This document shows positions 1 to 6,796 of a DNA stretch of 7,921 bases, piece by piece (positions within the stretch are counted from its first letter, which is position 1; every line of letters begins with the position of its first letter). Origin of the DNA: an uncultured Prevotellaceae bacterium (GTDB lineage Bacteria; Bacteroidota; Bacteroidia; Bacteroidales; Bacteroidaceae); contig CALZOH010000154.1 of the NCBI GenBank assembly GCA_945827465.1, forward strand, positions 1 through 7,921, written 5' to 3'. The translations under genes and the position numbers were made by a program. The notes beneath the pieces were generated by a model. It worked only from the letters and a program-made list of their open reading frames with translations, ran no database searches and was not told the origin of the DNA.

Positions 1-17
1 GCCGCACGGTTGCGAGA

Positions 18-80
18 AGCTTGCGGGAACTCCCGCAAACGTCCCGCACGTTAGAGTGAGCTTGCGGGAACTCCCGCAAG
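18..80. repeat. Two-copy palindromic repeat, 41-bp period
   Basis: A 21-bp sequence is repeated exactly at 18-38 and 59-79. Each copy contains the inverted repeat TTGCGGGA-AC-TCCCGCAA (21-38 and 62-79). In the second copy the arms extend to 9 bp (61-80). A further partial match, TCCCGCA, lies between them at 42-48. The pair begins 35 nt past the stop codon of the AraC-type gene. Each copy could fold into a hairpin, but no T-tract follows on either strand, so a classical intrinsic terminator is not supported. The repeats may continue to the left of the window. Possible roles are a transcript 3'-end stabiliser, a dispersed intergenic repeat or a protein-binding palindrome; the sequence does not decide between them. 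Confidence 0.8.
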
Positions 81-114
81 AGTGCCGTAAATGAGTCGGT
101 GGAAGTCGGTATGT

Positions 115-993
115 TTATTTTTGCCCGAGATCGGTTTGCTTATAGTGCTTGGGCGAGAGGCCGGTTTGTTTCTTGAAAAACGTGCCGAAGTCCGATGCGT
201 TGGCAAAATGAAGCAGGTCGGAGATTTCCTTGATGCTTTTCTCCGTATTCTTCAGATAGAAGATGGCTTGCTTGGTGATGGCCTGAAATACGAGCTGCTG
301 CACGGTGAAGCCCGAAAGTTCCTTCACAATGGTGGAAAGATACTTGGGCGAGAGGCAGAGCTTCTCGGCATAAAACTTCACACCGCGCTCACTCATGTAA
401 TGTTTCTGAATGAGGCGTAGCAGTTTCATGTAGACCTCGGCCTTCGGGTTGCGCGCAGTGGGCTTGTCGGCCGTGAAGCGCGAATAGATGTTGCACAAAC
501 GATAGGTGAGCGCCAGCAGAAGCAGCGTCTTTTCGTTGTTGGCAAACTCGCTGCGCGTGCGGCTGGAGAAGGTCGAGAGCAGGGAAATGTAGTGGGTGAT
601 TTCTGCCTCCTGGCATGTGTGCCAAACGCGGCAGTCCATGGGGTACTTGATCTCGTAGAAGCGCATGCCGAGGATGGTGGTGCCCAGAATGTCGCGAATG
701 TAGTCGGTGCGGTAGAGCACCAGCGAATAGAGGCATTCCGAGTTGCGCTCGGAGATGTGGAAGCGGCAGCCTTTGGAGAGAAACACCGTTTGCTCGGCCT
801 CGGCGTGGTGTTCCTCGCCATTACATACAAAACGGAAGGAGCCGCTGTGGCACACAATGATGCAGAAGTGCTGCAAAAGCAAGTCGCCGTAGAAGGAGGG
901 CGGAAAGTCGTTCTGCTCGCGGTGGAGCGTGCAGACCATGTTGGCTGCATGAAGTCTCTTGTCGAAGTCGGCGAGTCGTTGTTTCTGGGCCAT
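115..993 (-). CDS. AraC-family transcriptional regulator
   Basis: This is a 292-residue cytoplasmic DNA-binding regulator. The N-terminal part (about residues 1-170) looks like a sensing domain with predicted beta-rich stretches, as in cupin-type AraC sensors (for example the segment around 40-95), but I recognise no specific ligand. The C-terminal part (about 185-288) is a typical AraC double helix-turn-helix. The first helix-turn-helix is near 205-228 (YAEKLCLSPKYLSTIVKELSG). The second is near 253-285 and ends in the family signature FFKKQTGLSPKHYK. The ATG start is 28 nt after the transporter stop codon, with no clear Shine-Dalgarno sequence, which is common in Bacteroidetes. As last gene of the tripartite efflux operon it most likely regulates that operon, possibly in response to a pump substrate; this role is inferred from position only. 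An internal promoter of its own cannot be excluded. Confidence 0.93.
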   Translation of the reverse strand: MAQKQRLADFDKRLHAANMVCTLHREQNDFPPSFYGDLLLQHFCIIVCHSGSFRFVCNGEEHHAEAEQTVFLSKGCRFHISERNSECLYSLVLYRTDYIRDILGTTILGMRFYEIKYPMDCRVWHTCQEAEITHYISLLSTFSSRTRSEFANNEKTLLLLALTYRLCNIYSRFTADKPTARNPKAEVYMKLLRLIQKHYMSERGVKFYAEKLCLSPKYLSTIVKELSGFTVQQLVFQAITKQAIFYLKNTEKSIKEISDLLHFANASDFGTFFKKQTGLSPKHYKQTDLGQK

Positions 994-1021
994 GTCGAGA
1001 GAATGTTTGTAGAGGTGGAGC

Positions 1022-2698
1022 TTACTTCAGGCGCAGGTAGCCCTCTTTGGTATCGTGCGAGATGTCGCGCTTGGGCCATCGGGCAAGCAATACGAGGGCA
1101 CTGCAGGCCAGGCAGCCGTAGACCGTCCAGCCGGCCATCTCCTTAATGGCCGAAATGGTGGCTTGCACCTGCACTTCGCCCTTGGTCGACATGGCGGCCA
1201 TCACTTCAGCCTCCGTGCCGCTGCGCCCCTGCGCTTGCAGACCGCGTGAGGTTTGGTCGTAGCGGTTGGCGATGTCGGTCGTAGTGCGGTCGCGGTCGTG
1301 GGCATAGCGCGTAGTGTAATACTGCTGTCGGTACTGCAAGACATTACTATAAAGGGCCGAGCCGATGCCCGGGGCAATAATCATACGCACCGTGAGCATG
1401 ATGCACACCCACGTGGAGAGCAAGCGGTAAGGCATTCGCTGGTTGGCATACACCGCCGTGAGGGCATAGAGCAACATCATGCCCGTGGCGCGGATGATGA
1501 CCGGCCACTTCATGCGCTCCAGCAGGCCCGCCGTTTGCACTTCAAAATACATGAAGAGCGACGCCGCGCCGATGAGCAGGAAGCCCAATGCAAACAGCCA
1601 CTTGAGGTGGATGCCCTTGGAACCGCTGATAATGGCCAAGACCAGACCGAGGAAATAGCCCACCAGCACCCAGTTGCCGAGCATCGCGCTTTGGATGTTC
1701 TCAATCTTCATACCCACGCTGACAAACACGTTGACAAACATTTGACTGGAATTGAGAATCATCAATCCCGTGAAGAGCAGAATGCCTCCCAAAATGCTGC
1801 GCGACTTGAAGGCGTCGAGCAGGAAGTAGGGCGAGCGCCGGGTTTTCTCCAGATAGATGAACAGCAGCGTAGAGACCACGCAGATGAGCGTGGCATAGCG
1901 AATGGTACGGTCGTCGTACCAGTCGAGCACCTTGCCGTAGACCATAATATATATAAAGGAGCAACACATCAGGCAAAAGATAACCACGTTGCCAAACTTG
2001 GAGAATGACAGCGGGATGCGCTTGCCCGGATAGGGATGATAGGGCATGGTGAGGAAGATAATCAGAATAGCGGCCAACATGGCGGCCATCATGACGTAGT
2101 AAACCATCTGCCATTCATACTCGTAGGCAAACCAGGCCGTGAGCCACGTGCCGAGCTGTCCGAGTATCATGAAGAAGAAGTAGATGGTGGGCATGCTCGC
2201 CGTCTTTTCCTTGTCGAGCTTGTCCCATCCCGCCTCGTCCAGGGGCTCGTTGCCCGGAGTCACGTTGACCGTAGCCTCAATGCCGAAGGCGTACTTGATC
2301 AGGGTGAAAAGATTGCACATGAGCAATACCTGGCGGACGAAACCCATCACCAAACTGCAAAGCGCCAGAAGGAACAGGCTGTCGGTGCGGGCACAGACAA
2401 AACTGAGCAGGGCCAGGATGGAGAAGCCGCTGATGCACATCAACTTTTCCCGGCGTATGCACACCAGATTGTAAAAGAACGGCGAGAAGGCGGCCATGCC
2501 TATAGAGGTCATGAAGCCGATGAACGAGATGTGCTCCGACAGGAATCCCAAACCGCCCACCATCTCGCTGCTGTTGGCCGAGTAGGCGCCGCTCACAGTC
2601 ATGATGGGGATGAAGAGCAGTATCAGGAAAATGATACCGAGGGGCTTGGGCACCCAGTCGTAGAAGGGGAAGTTCTTAGGGAGTCGTTTCTTGGTCAT
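1022..2698 (-). CDS. EmrB/DHA2-like 14-helix MFS efflux transporter
   Basis: This 558-residue inner-membrane protein has about 14 hydrophobic helices, near residues 19-38, 55-79, 86-103, 107-135, 172-190, 197-218, 236-254, 268-284, 301-325, 340-358, 366-386, 399-417, 426-445 and 522-540. This matches the DHA2 drug:H+ antiporter layout, in which the pump drives export with the proton gradient. A hydrophilic insert of about 30 residues (140-170) should face the cytoplasm. A loop of about 75 residues (446-521) between the last two helices should be periplasmic, where it could contact the fusion protein. The usual family motifs are eroded: the 2-3 loop reads IRREK rather than GxLaDrxGrk, and helix 5 (ILGQLGTWLTAWF) lacks the Gly-Pro of motif C. 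The start overlaps the stop of the fusion-protein gene by 4 bp (ATGA), indicating translational coupling. Family assignment is firm from context and topology; the substrate is unknown, and drugs, bile salts or fatty acids are only possibilities. Confidence 0.88.
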   Translation of the reverse strand: MTKKRLPKNFPFYDWVPKPLGIIFLILLFIPIMTVSGAYSANSSEMVGGLGFLSEHISFIGFMTSIGMAAFSPFFYNLVCIRREKLMCISGFSILALLSFVCARTDSLFLLALCSLVMGFVRQVLLMCNLFTLIKYAFGIEATVNVTPGNEPLDEAGWDKLDKEKTASMPTIYFFFMILGQLGTWLTAWFAYEYEWQMVYYVMMAAMLAAILIIFLTMPYHPYPGKRIPLSFSKFGNVVIFCLMCCSFIYIMVYGKVLDWYDDRTIRYATLICVVSTLLFIYLEKTRRSPYFLLDAFKSRSILGGILLFTGLMILNSSQMFVNVFVSVGMKIENIQSAMLGNWVLVGYFLGLVLAIISGSKGIHLKWLFALGFLLIGAASLFMYFEVQTAGLLERMKWPVIIRATGMMLLYALTAVYANQRMPYRLLSTWVCIMLTVRMIIAPGIGSALYSNVLQYRQQYYTTRYAHDRDRTTTDIANRYDQTSRGLQAQGRSGTEAEVMAAMSTKGEVQVQATISAIKEMAGWTVYGCLACSALVLLARWPKRDISHDTKEGYLRLK

Positions 2699-3783
2699 TT
2701 CAGTTCAGCCTTGACGATAGCCATCATGCCGGCTGCCAGTTTGGCATTGTCTTCGTCGGAGAGACCGATGAAGTCAATGCGGATAGGGATGCGTTGTTGA
2801 ATTTTCACGAAGTTGCCGGCCGAGTTGTCGGTAGGAACCAACGAATACTTTGAACCCGTAGCACCGGAGATGGCGGTAATCTTGCCTTCAAAAGTCTTGC
2901 CCTCCACGGCGTCGACGGTAATCTTGACTTTCTGTCCGACGTGCAGATTCTCCACTTGCGTCTCCTTGTAGTTGGCAATAATCCACTTCTGTGTGTTGGG
3001 CATGATGTAAGTGATGGTTTGTCCGGCGTTAACGGCCTGTCCCTCTTCAAGGGCACGGCGACCGAGTTTGCCGTCGCAGGGCGCAGTGACCACGCAGTAC
3101 GAAAGATTCAGACGGGCCATTTCGAGGGCAGCCTCGGCGCGCTCAATGGCGGCGGCGCTGTTGGCCTTGCGGCTCTGCACCTCGGTAATACCGGAGTTGG
3201 CGGCCTTCTGCTGGCGCTTGGTGGCGTCGAGCTTCTTCTTGGTGGCGTCGTATTCCGTCTCGATTTGTTCTAATTGGATGGGGGTGGCGGCGTTGCGCTC
3301 CACCAGGTTGCGGTAACGCTGGCGGTCTTTTTCGAGCTTGGCCAAGCGGATCTCGATTTCGGCAATCGACGCCTCATAAACGGTGGCCGAGGTGGTGGTG
3401 GTTTGAAGCGTAGCGTCAATGACGTGGGCACCGGCCTGGGCATCCTTCAGCGCGGCTTCGGCTTCCATCACGCGGATGCGGTATTCGCGGTCGTCGAGCA
3501 CCAGAAGCGTGTCGCCCTTTCGGATGTCTTGGTGCTCGGTAAAGTAAATGCGCTTAATATATCCCGAGGCGCGGAGGTTGACCGGCGAAAGGTATTGCTC
3601 GATTTGCGCGTCGTTGCTGGTCTCGTTGTTTTTATAGTCAAGGAAGAGGCAGACAATCTCGAAGATGCCCCATGCCAGGATGGCAACGCCAATGGTGCTC
3701 ACGATGAGCTGGCGCACGCGTTGTTTCTTCAGTTTCTTTGCATTCTTTGCAGACGGAGTGGTCTGCTTGTTCTTGGTTTCCAT
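2695..3783 (-). CDS. EmrA/HlyD-family membrane-fusion protein of efflux pump
   Basis: This is a 362-residue periplasmic adaptor that would link the inner-membrane transporter to the outer-membrane factor. It has a basic cytoplasmic N-terminus (about 1-25), one membrane helix (about 26-48) and then the half-motif typical of EmrA proteins around 55-75 (TSNDAQIEQYLSPVNLRASG). Lipoyl/barrel-sandwich segments flank a long alpha-helical hairpin at about 100-220 that is rich in Ala, Glu, Lys and Arg. The second lipoyl half follows near 227-262 (VVTAPCDGKLGRRALEEGQ), and a beta-barrel domain with IANYKETQVENLHVGQKV follows. The single uncleaved helix places it in the EmrA/HlyD group rather than the lipoprotein AcrA group. 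An AGGA lies 5 nt before the ATG, a recognisable Shine-Dalgarno sequence. The gene follows the TolC-like gene by 23 bp and overlaps the MFS gene by 4 bp, so the three are almost certainly co-transcribed. Confidence 0.94.
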   Translation of the reverse strand: METKNKQTTPSAKNAKKLKKQRVRQLIVSTIGVAILAWGIFEIVCLFLDYKNNETSNDAQIEQYLSPVNLRASGYIKRIYFTEHQDIRKGDTLLVLDDREYRIRVMEAEAALKDAQAGAHVIDATLQTTTTSATVYEASIAEIEIRLAKLEKDRQRYRNLVERNAATPIQLEQIETEYDATKKKLDATKRQQKAANSGITEVQSRKANSAAAIERAEAALEMARLNLSYCVVTAPCDGKLGRRALEEGQAVNAGQTITYIMPNTQKWIIANYKETQVENLHVGQKVKITVDAVEGKTFEGKITAISGATGSKYSLVPTDNSAGNFVKIQQRIPIRIDFIGLSDEDNAKLAAGMMAIVKAELK

Positions 3784-3806
3784 ATATTCCTAATTGATGT
3801 TGCTGA

Positions 3807-5129
3807 TTATTTTAAAAGTTGGTCGAGCTTACCGGTCAGTTTGAGCAAGGTAAGATTTGATACCATATAATTATAGTGCGCGGTGAGGTAATTGTTCTGC
3901 GCATCGCTCATGCTCATCTCATCTTGCAGCACTGCGGTCATCGATGCCGTTCCTTCACGATATTGCACGCTGGTTACCTTGTACACGTCCTCTGCCAGCA
4001 GGTAGTTGTCGCGCTGTTTCTGGAAGTTGCGGCGGTTGTTGGCAATATCGTTGAGGGCATTGACATATTGCGTCTCAAGGTTCTTCAGGCTGTTTTCGTA
4101 AGCTATGCGGGCGTTGTCGCTCTCCACTTTGGCTTTGCGGATTTTTGCCCGCTTTTCAAATCCGTCGAAGATGGGCAGGCGTAAGGAGAGGCCAATGCCG
4201 TTGCTGTTGTACCAGTGATTGGACTCGCCCGAGTGCCACCAGTGGTGAAATTTGTCGGTATAAGCCGAGTAGGCCCAACTGCCGGTCAGCGTGAGCGTAG
4301 GCAGATAACCTTGTCGCGCTAACTTCACCTGTTGCTGAGCCAAGTCCTGCTGCGTTCTCAACAATTGCAATTCATACATATCATGGTTCAAACCGCTGGC
4401 CTCGGTGGCGTAGAGCTTGTCGGGCTCGGCAGGCATCACGGCAATCGACTCTGCCTCCGGGTAGTCGAGCGTATATTTCAGGATGTTGTATTGCTGTTGC
4501 AACATCGAAAGGGCGTTATCGTGCTGTACCTTCAGATTCTCTAAGTTGACGCTCACTCTTTTTACGTCCACCTCCATGGCCATTCCGTTGTCGTAGAAAG
4601 CCTCGGTGATGCCCTTGAGCTCTTCGATGCGTGTGATGTTTTCTTTGATAATTCCGATCTGCTCCTCCGTGTTCTGTATGAGATAATAGAGTTTGCTGAT
4701 TTGCATCATGAGGTCTTCGCGCGCTTTTTCGTAAGTCAGCTGATTGATTTGGTCGAGCGTCTTTGAAATTTCAATCGCGGTGAGCGAAGTCTGACTATAA
4801 AGTGGCATCTGCAGTTGTACCGCCGCCGACGAGTTATATTGCAGCGTCTTGGTGACGTTATAAGTCTTGCCGTAAGCCGTTCCGTCGGTCACAGAAACGG
4901 GCGGATTGAAGTTGTCGTTGAAAGCGCCGGCCAAATTGATTTGCGGAAGCAGGCGCGCACGGTTTTCGCTAATCGCATGCTTGCCCTTCTCGATGTTGCC
5001 CGCCTGGGTTTTCAGCGAAAGATTGCGGTCGATGCCGAGCTGCAAGCATTCGGCCAGTGACATTTTCTTCTGGGCCGTGGCTGCAGAGAGCGTGAAGACC
5101 AAATAAATTGCAAATAAGTAATGTCTCAT
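3807..5129 (-). CDS. TolC-family outer-membrane efflux protein
   Basis: This is a 440-residue precursor of a trimeric outer-membrane channel that would complete the tripartite pump. I chose the ATG at 5129 because it begins a clear Sec signal peptide (MRHYLFAIYLVFTLSAATA, cleavage probably before QKK). A reading frame running upstream to 5213 would begin with TTG and would bury this signal and the promoter. The mature protein has the two outer-membrane-efflux repeats: MSLAECLQLGIDRNLSLKTQ opens the first at about residue 23, and a second, with GIGLSLRLPIFDGFEKRAK, is centred near 310-335. Each has long polar helices and short beta segments (for example PQINLAGAF and PTLTLTGSWAYSAY). It is the first gene of the operon, with a promoter-like element 23 nt upstream of the start. 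Length and repeat order are normal for the family. Confidence 0.94.
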   Translation of the reverse strand: MRHYLFAIYLVFTLSAATAQKKMSLAECLQLGIDRNLSLKTQAGNIEKGKHAISENRARLLPQINLAGAFNDNFNPPVSVTDGTAYGKTYNVTKTLQYNSSAAVQLQMPLYSQTSLTAIEISKTLDQINQLTYEKAREDLMMQISKLYYLIQNTEEQIGIIKENITRIEELKGITEAFYDNGMAMEVDVKRVSVNLENLKVQHDNALSMLQQQYNILKYTLDYPEAESIAVMPAEPDKLYATEASGLNHDMYELQLLRTQQDLAQQQVKLARQGYLPTLTLTGSWAYSAYTDKFHHWWHSGESNHWYNSNGIGLSLRLPIFDGFEKRAKIRKAKVESDNARIAYENSLKNLETQYVNALNDIANNRRNFQKQRDNYLLAEDVYKVTSVQYREGTASMTAVLQDEMSMSDAQNNYLTAHYNYMVSNLTLLKLTGKLDQLLK

Positions 5130-5152
5130 AACGAATTTTATAAAAACGGTTG

Positions 5153-5160
5153 CAAAAATA
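5153..5160 (-). promoter_or_regulatory. Probable promoter -7 box of the efflux operon
   Basis: On the minus strand the sequence reads TATTTTTG, a full match to the Bacteroidetes sigma -7 consensus TAnnTTTG. It ends 23 nt before the chosen ATG of the TolC-like gene, giving a short leader. The -33 region has no good TTTG at the expected distance, so the promoter may be weak or depend on an activator such as the AraC protein of the operon. The latter is inference. Confidence 0.5.
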
Positions 5161-5428
5161 CCGATTTGCCAATGAACGTTTGTGGATATAATATGAAAAA
5201 ACGCTGTTGGCAATTTCTCTTTGATTGTTTAGATTTTCTATCACAGTTCCATTGTTTGAAATGAAACGATTTGATTAATGGTAAAATAGATGGATTTGTA
5301 ACGTCGGAGAAGTTGGCGATTTTCCATGCGGTTTTTCTGCCGTTGATGAAAACCAAACTTTTCAATCACGGCCCTGTAATGAGATGTAAGTTAATGTGGG
5401 TGAATAAGAAGGTTCGCGATTATCCGCT

Positions 5429-5457
5429 GCAGGCCATGACATCAAGTCATGGCCTGC
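5429..5457 (-). terminator. Hairpin downstream of the pyrophosphatase gene
   Basis: GCAGGCCATGAC (5429-5440) and GTCATGGCCTGC (5446-5457) form a perfect 12-bp stem with a 5-nt loop. It lies 47 nt past the stop codon of the pyrophosphatase gene and before the efflux promoter, the expected place for a transcript end. No T-tract follows on either strand, so it is either a non-classical terminator or a 3'-end stabilising structure. The hairpin is certain; its terminator role is inferred. Confidence 0.55.
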
Positions 5458-5504
5458 TATCTATTCATATTTGCCGGTGATGATTTAGAAAAAGGTGAGA
5501 TTTT

Positions 5505-6563
5505 CTAATCCTTCAATGCTTTGCTGATGGCAGGAACGAAATCATTTTTGCGCGTCAGTTGCCCCTTGCACCTGATGTAGTCAGTGTTCGACTTGCCGAA
5601 AGCCTCTTCTGCGGCTTGCTTGGCACCCTCTCCATAATAGATGATGTCGGTGTAGTCGTTAGTCTTGTTGATGATCATGGCAAACACCATCTTGCGCTTC
5701 CTCTTCTCCAGTGCTGTTGGCATGAATCTCACCATTCTATTGCGCAGGTTCACTTGCGCACTCTCGTCGAGGGAGTTCACTACGGCGATGCCTATTTCGC
5801 TTCCCACCGACTCCGCGCTATAGTCCTTATAGTCGGAGAAGAAAATCTCATCATCGGTCATTCCTGTATATGATGCCAGCGAGTCTGCCATCTCTTGATA
5901 GTAGCTCTCCGCGTCGGCAATGCCCGTCAGCGGTAACAGTTCCTCATACATGATGCTGTCCAAGGCACTTGTCGTTGTCGAGGTCATGTTGTTCGTGTCG
6001 CTGAGCAGTGCCGACATCATGAGTCCTGCCATGTCCTTGCCTATCGTCACACCGTAGTCCTTAAAGCTCGTGTAAACCACGCTGCATGATGAGCCAATGG
6101 GCATGATACGGCAGTAGAGCGGTGCCGCCGTCACTGCGCTACCCAAGGCGTGATGGTCAATGATCTGTAGAATCTTCGCCTTGTCCATTCCGCTGATGGC
6201 GTGCTGCAATTCACTGTGGTCTGTCATGATAATACGCTCGCCCTCTGCATTGTCCAGCACCTTTGGTATCTCTATGCCAAATCTGTTCAGTACCATCTTA
6301 GTTTCGTTGTTCAGTTCCCCCGCCACTCGTGCCTCGCAACGGTAGCCCAATGCTCTCATCAGGTAGGCGTATGTTATCGCCGAGCACACTGCATCAGTGT
6401 CCGGGCTTTTGTGCCCAATGACGTATGTGGTTCCTTTGCCCCAATCCAGCGCGTCGAACACACATTTGAAATCTTCGGCCGCAATACTCTCGTTATCGCT
6501 GCATGACGATAGTTGTATCAGTACGGTCAGGGCAAGTCCCCATATAAATAATACTTTCTTCAT
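5505..6563 (-). CDS. Lipoprotein-type manganese-dependent inorganic pyrophosphatase (DHH/DHHA2, family II)
   Basis: This 352-residue enzyme is predicted to hydrolyse pyrophosphate to two phosphates using Mn2+. The DHH-family metal motifs are all visible: GHKSPDTD at residues 50-57, DHSE at 115-118 (the usual form is DHNE), DHH at 136-138 and SDT at 188-190. Next come the lysine in SDYKDY (243-248) and, near the C-terminus, TRKNDFVP (337-344), which corresponds to the family's substrate-binding SRKK..P motif. The protein is therefore probably active. The odd part is the N-terminus: MKKVLFIWGLALTVLIQLSSC is a lipoprotein signal peptide with lipobox LSSC (Cys21), followed by SDNES. The family is normally cytoplasmic and about 310 residues long with no leader. 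The ATG at 6563 was chosen over a TTG two codons upstream because it starts the typical MKK. The gene has its own promoter and stands alone. A different phosphoester substrate outside the cell is an alternative. Confidence 0.9.
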   Translation of the reverse strand: MKKVLFIWGLALTVLIQLSSCSDNESIAAEDFKCVFDALDWGKGTTYVIGHKSPDTDAVCSAITYAYLMRALGYRCEARVAGELNNETKMVLNRFGIEIPKVLDNAEGERIIMTDHSELQHAISGMDKAKILQIIDHHALGSAVTAAPLYCRIMPIGSSCSVVYTSFKDYGVTIGKDMAGLMMSALLSDTNNMTSTTTSALDSIMYEELLPLTGIADAESYYQEMADSLASYTGMTDDEIFFSDYKDYSAESVGSEIGIAVVNSLDESAQVNLRNRMVRFMPTALEKRKRKMVFAMIINKTNDYTDIIYYGEGAKQAAEEAFGKSNTDYIRCKGQLTRKNDFVPAISKALKD

Positions 6564-6592
6564 AAGCAAACCATGATATGTTTATGCGATTG

Positions 6593-6600
6593 CAAAATTA
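6593..6600 (-). promoter_or_regulatory. Probable promoter -7 box of the pyrophosphatase gene
   Basis: The minus strand reads TAATTTTG, a full match to the Bacteroidetes TAnnTTTG consensus, ending 29 nt before the ATG. The -33 region is only partly conserved (GTTTA about 20 nt upstream). The sequence immediately following (CAATCG) resembles that after the efflux-operon box (CAACCG). The box lies between the malic-enzyme terminator and the start codon, supporting an independent transcript. Confidence 0.5.
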
Positions 6601-6705
6601 GTATAATTTGGAATATAAACATGATTTGACTACTTGGGCGTTTGTGGTGATGTATCTAATAAGGTGTAGACATGGTGTCAGCGTTCGCTACAGGGGCGCT
6701 TAGCC

Positions 6706-6747
6706 AATAAGAAAACCGGTCAGGAAACTTGTGCTTCCTGACCGGTT
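6706..6747 (-). terminator. Rho-independent terminator of the malic-enzyme gene
   Basis: AACCGGTCAGGAA (6714-6726) pairs perfectly with TTCCTGACCGGTT (6735-6747), a 13-bp stem with an 8-nt loop. On the minus strand the stem runs directly into a T-rich tail (TTTTCTTATT including the last two stem bases). It begins about 49 nt after the malic-enzyme stop codon, in the correct orientation to end that transcript. Confidence 0.88.
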
Positions 6748-6796
6748 GGTGCAATGTGTGTGCCAACGGCTACCTCACGAAGTGGGGCGGCGCGGC

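Larger units (their letters stand above)
5130..5504. other. AT-rich intergenic region without a gene
   Basis: This is 375 bp between the start of the efflux operon and the stop of the pyrophosphatase gene. It is visibly richer in A and T than the flanking genes. It holds the operon -7 box (5153-5160) and a perfect 12-bp hairpin (5429-5457). The heptamer ATTGTTT occurs twice, at 5224-5230 and 5251-5257, 27 bp apart, and an imperfect inverted repeat lies at 5342-5369 (GTTGATGAAAA ... TTTTCAATCAC). The short open frames here begin with TTG or lack any recognisable family and run through the hairpin or promoter, so I do not call them genes. The repeated heptamers are possible regulator sites, but this is weak. 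Confidence 0.7.

Noticed and set aside
1..90. CRISPR array
   Set aside because: There are only two repeat units, spaced about 20 bp, each a near-complete palindrome, with no cas genes; this does not fit a CRISPR array, although the array could extend left.
1253..2800. Two long plus-strand open frames (1253-2008 and 2036-2800)
   Set aside because: They lie antisense to the MFS gene, are rich in His, Glu, Arg and Gln, resemble no family, and are explained by the codon bias of the real gene on the other strand.
5130..5213. Upstream extension of the TolC-like gene by 28 residues
   Set aside because: It starts with TTG, crosses the probable promoter and would place the signal peptide internally; the ATG at 5129 gives a proper Sec signal.
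5138..5480. Small open frames in the intergenic region (5138-5365 minus, 5271-5480 plus)
   Set aside because: They have no recognisable domain, overlap the promoter or the hairpin, and the plus frame starts with TTG.
6564..6569. TTG start two codons upstream for the pyrophosphatase
   Set aside because: The ATG at 6563 begins a standard MKK lipoprotein signal, and TTG starts are uncommon.
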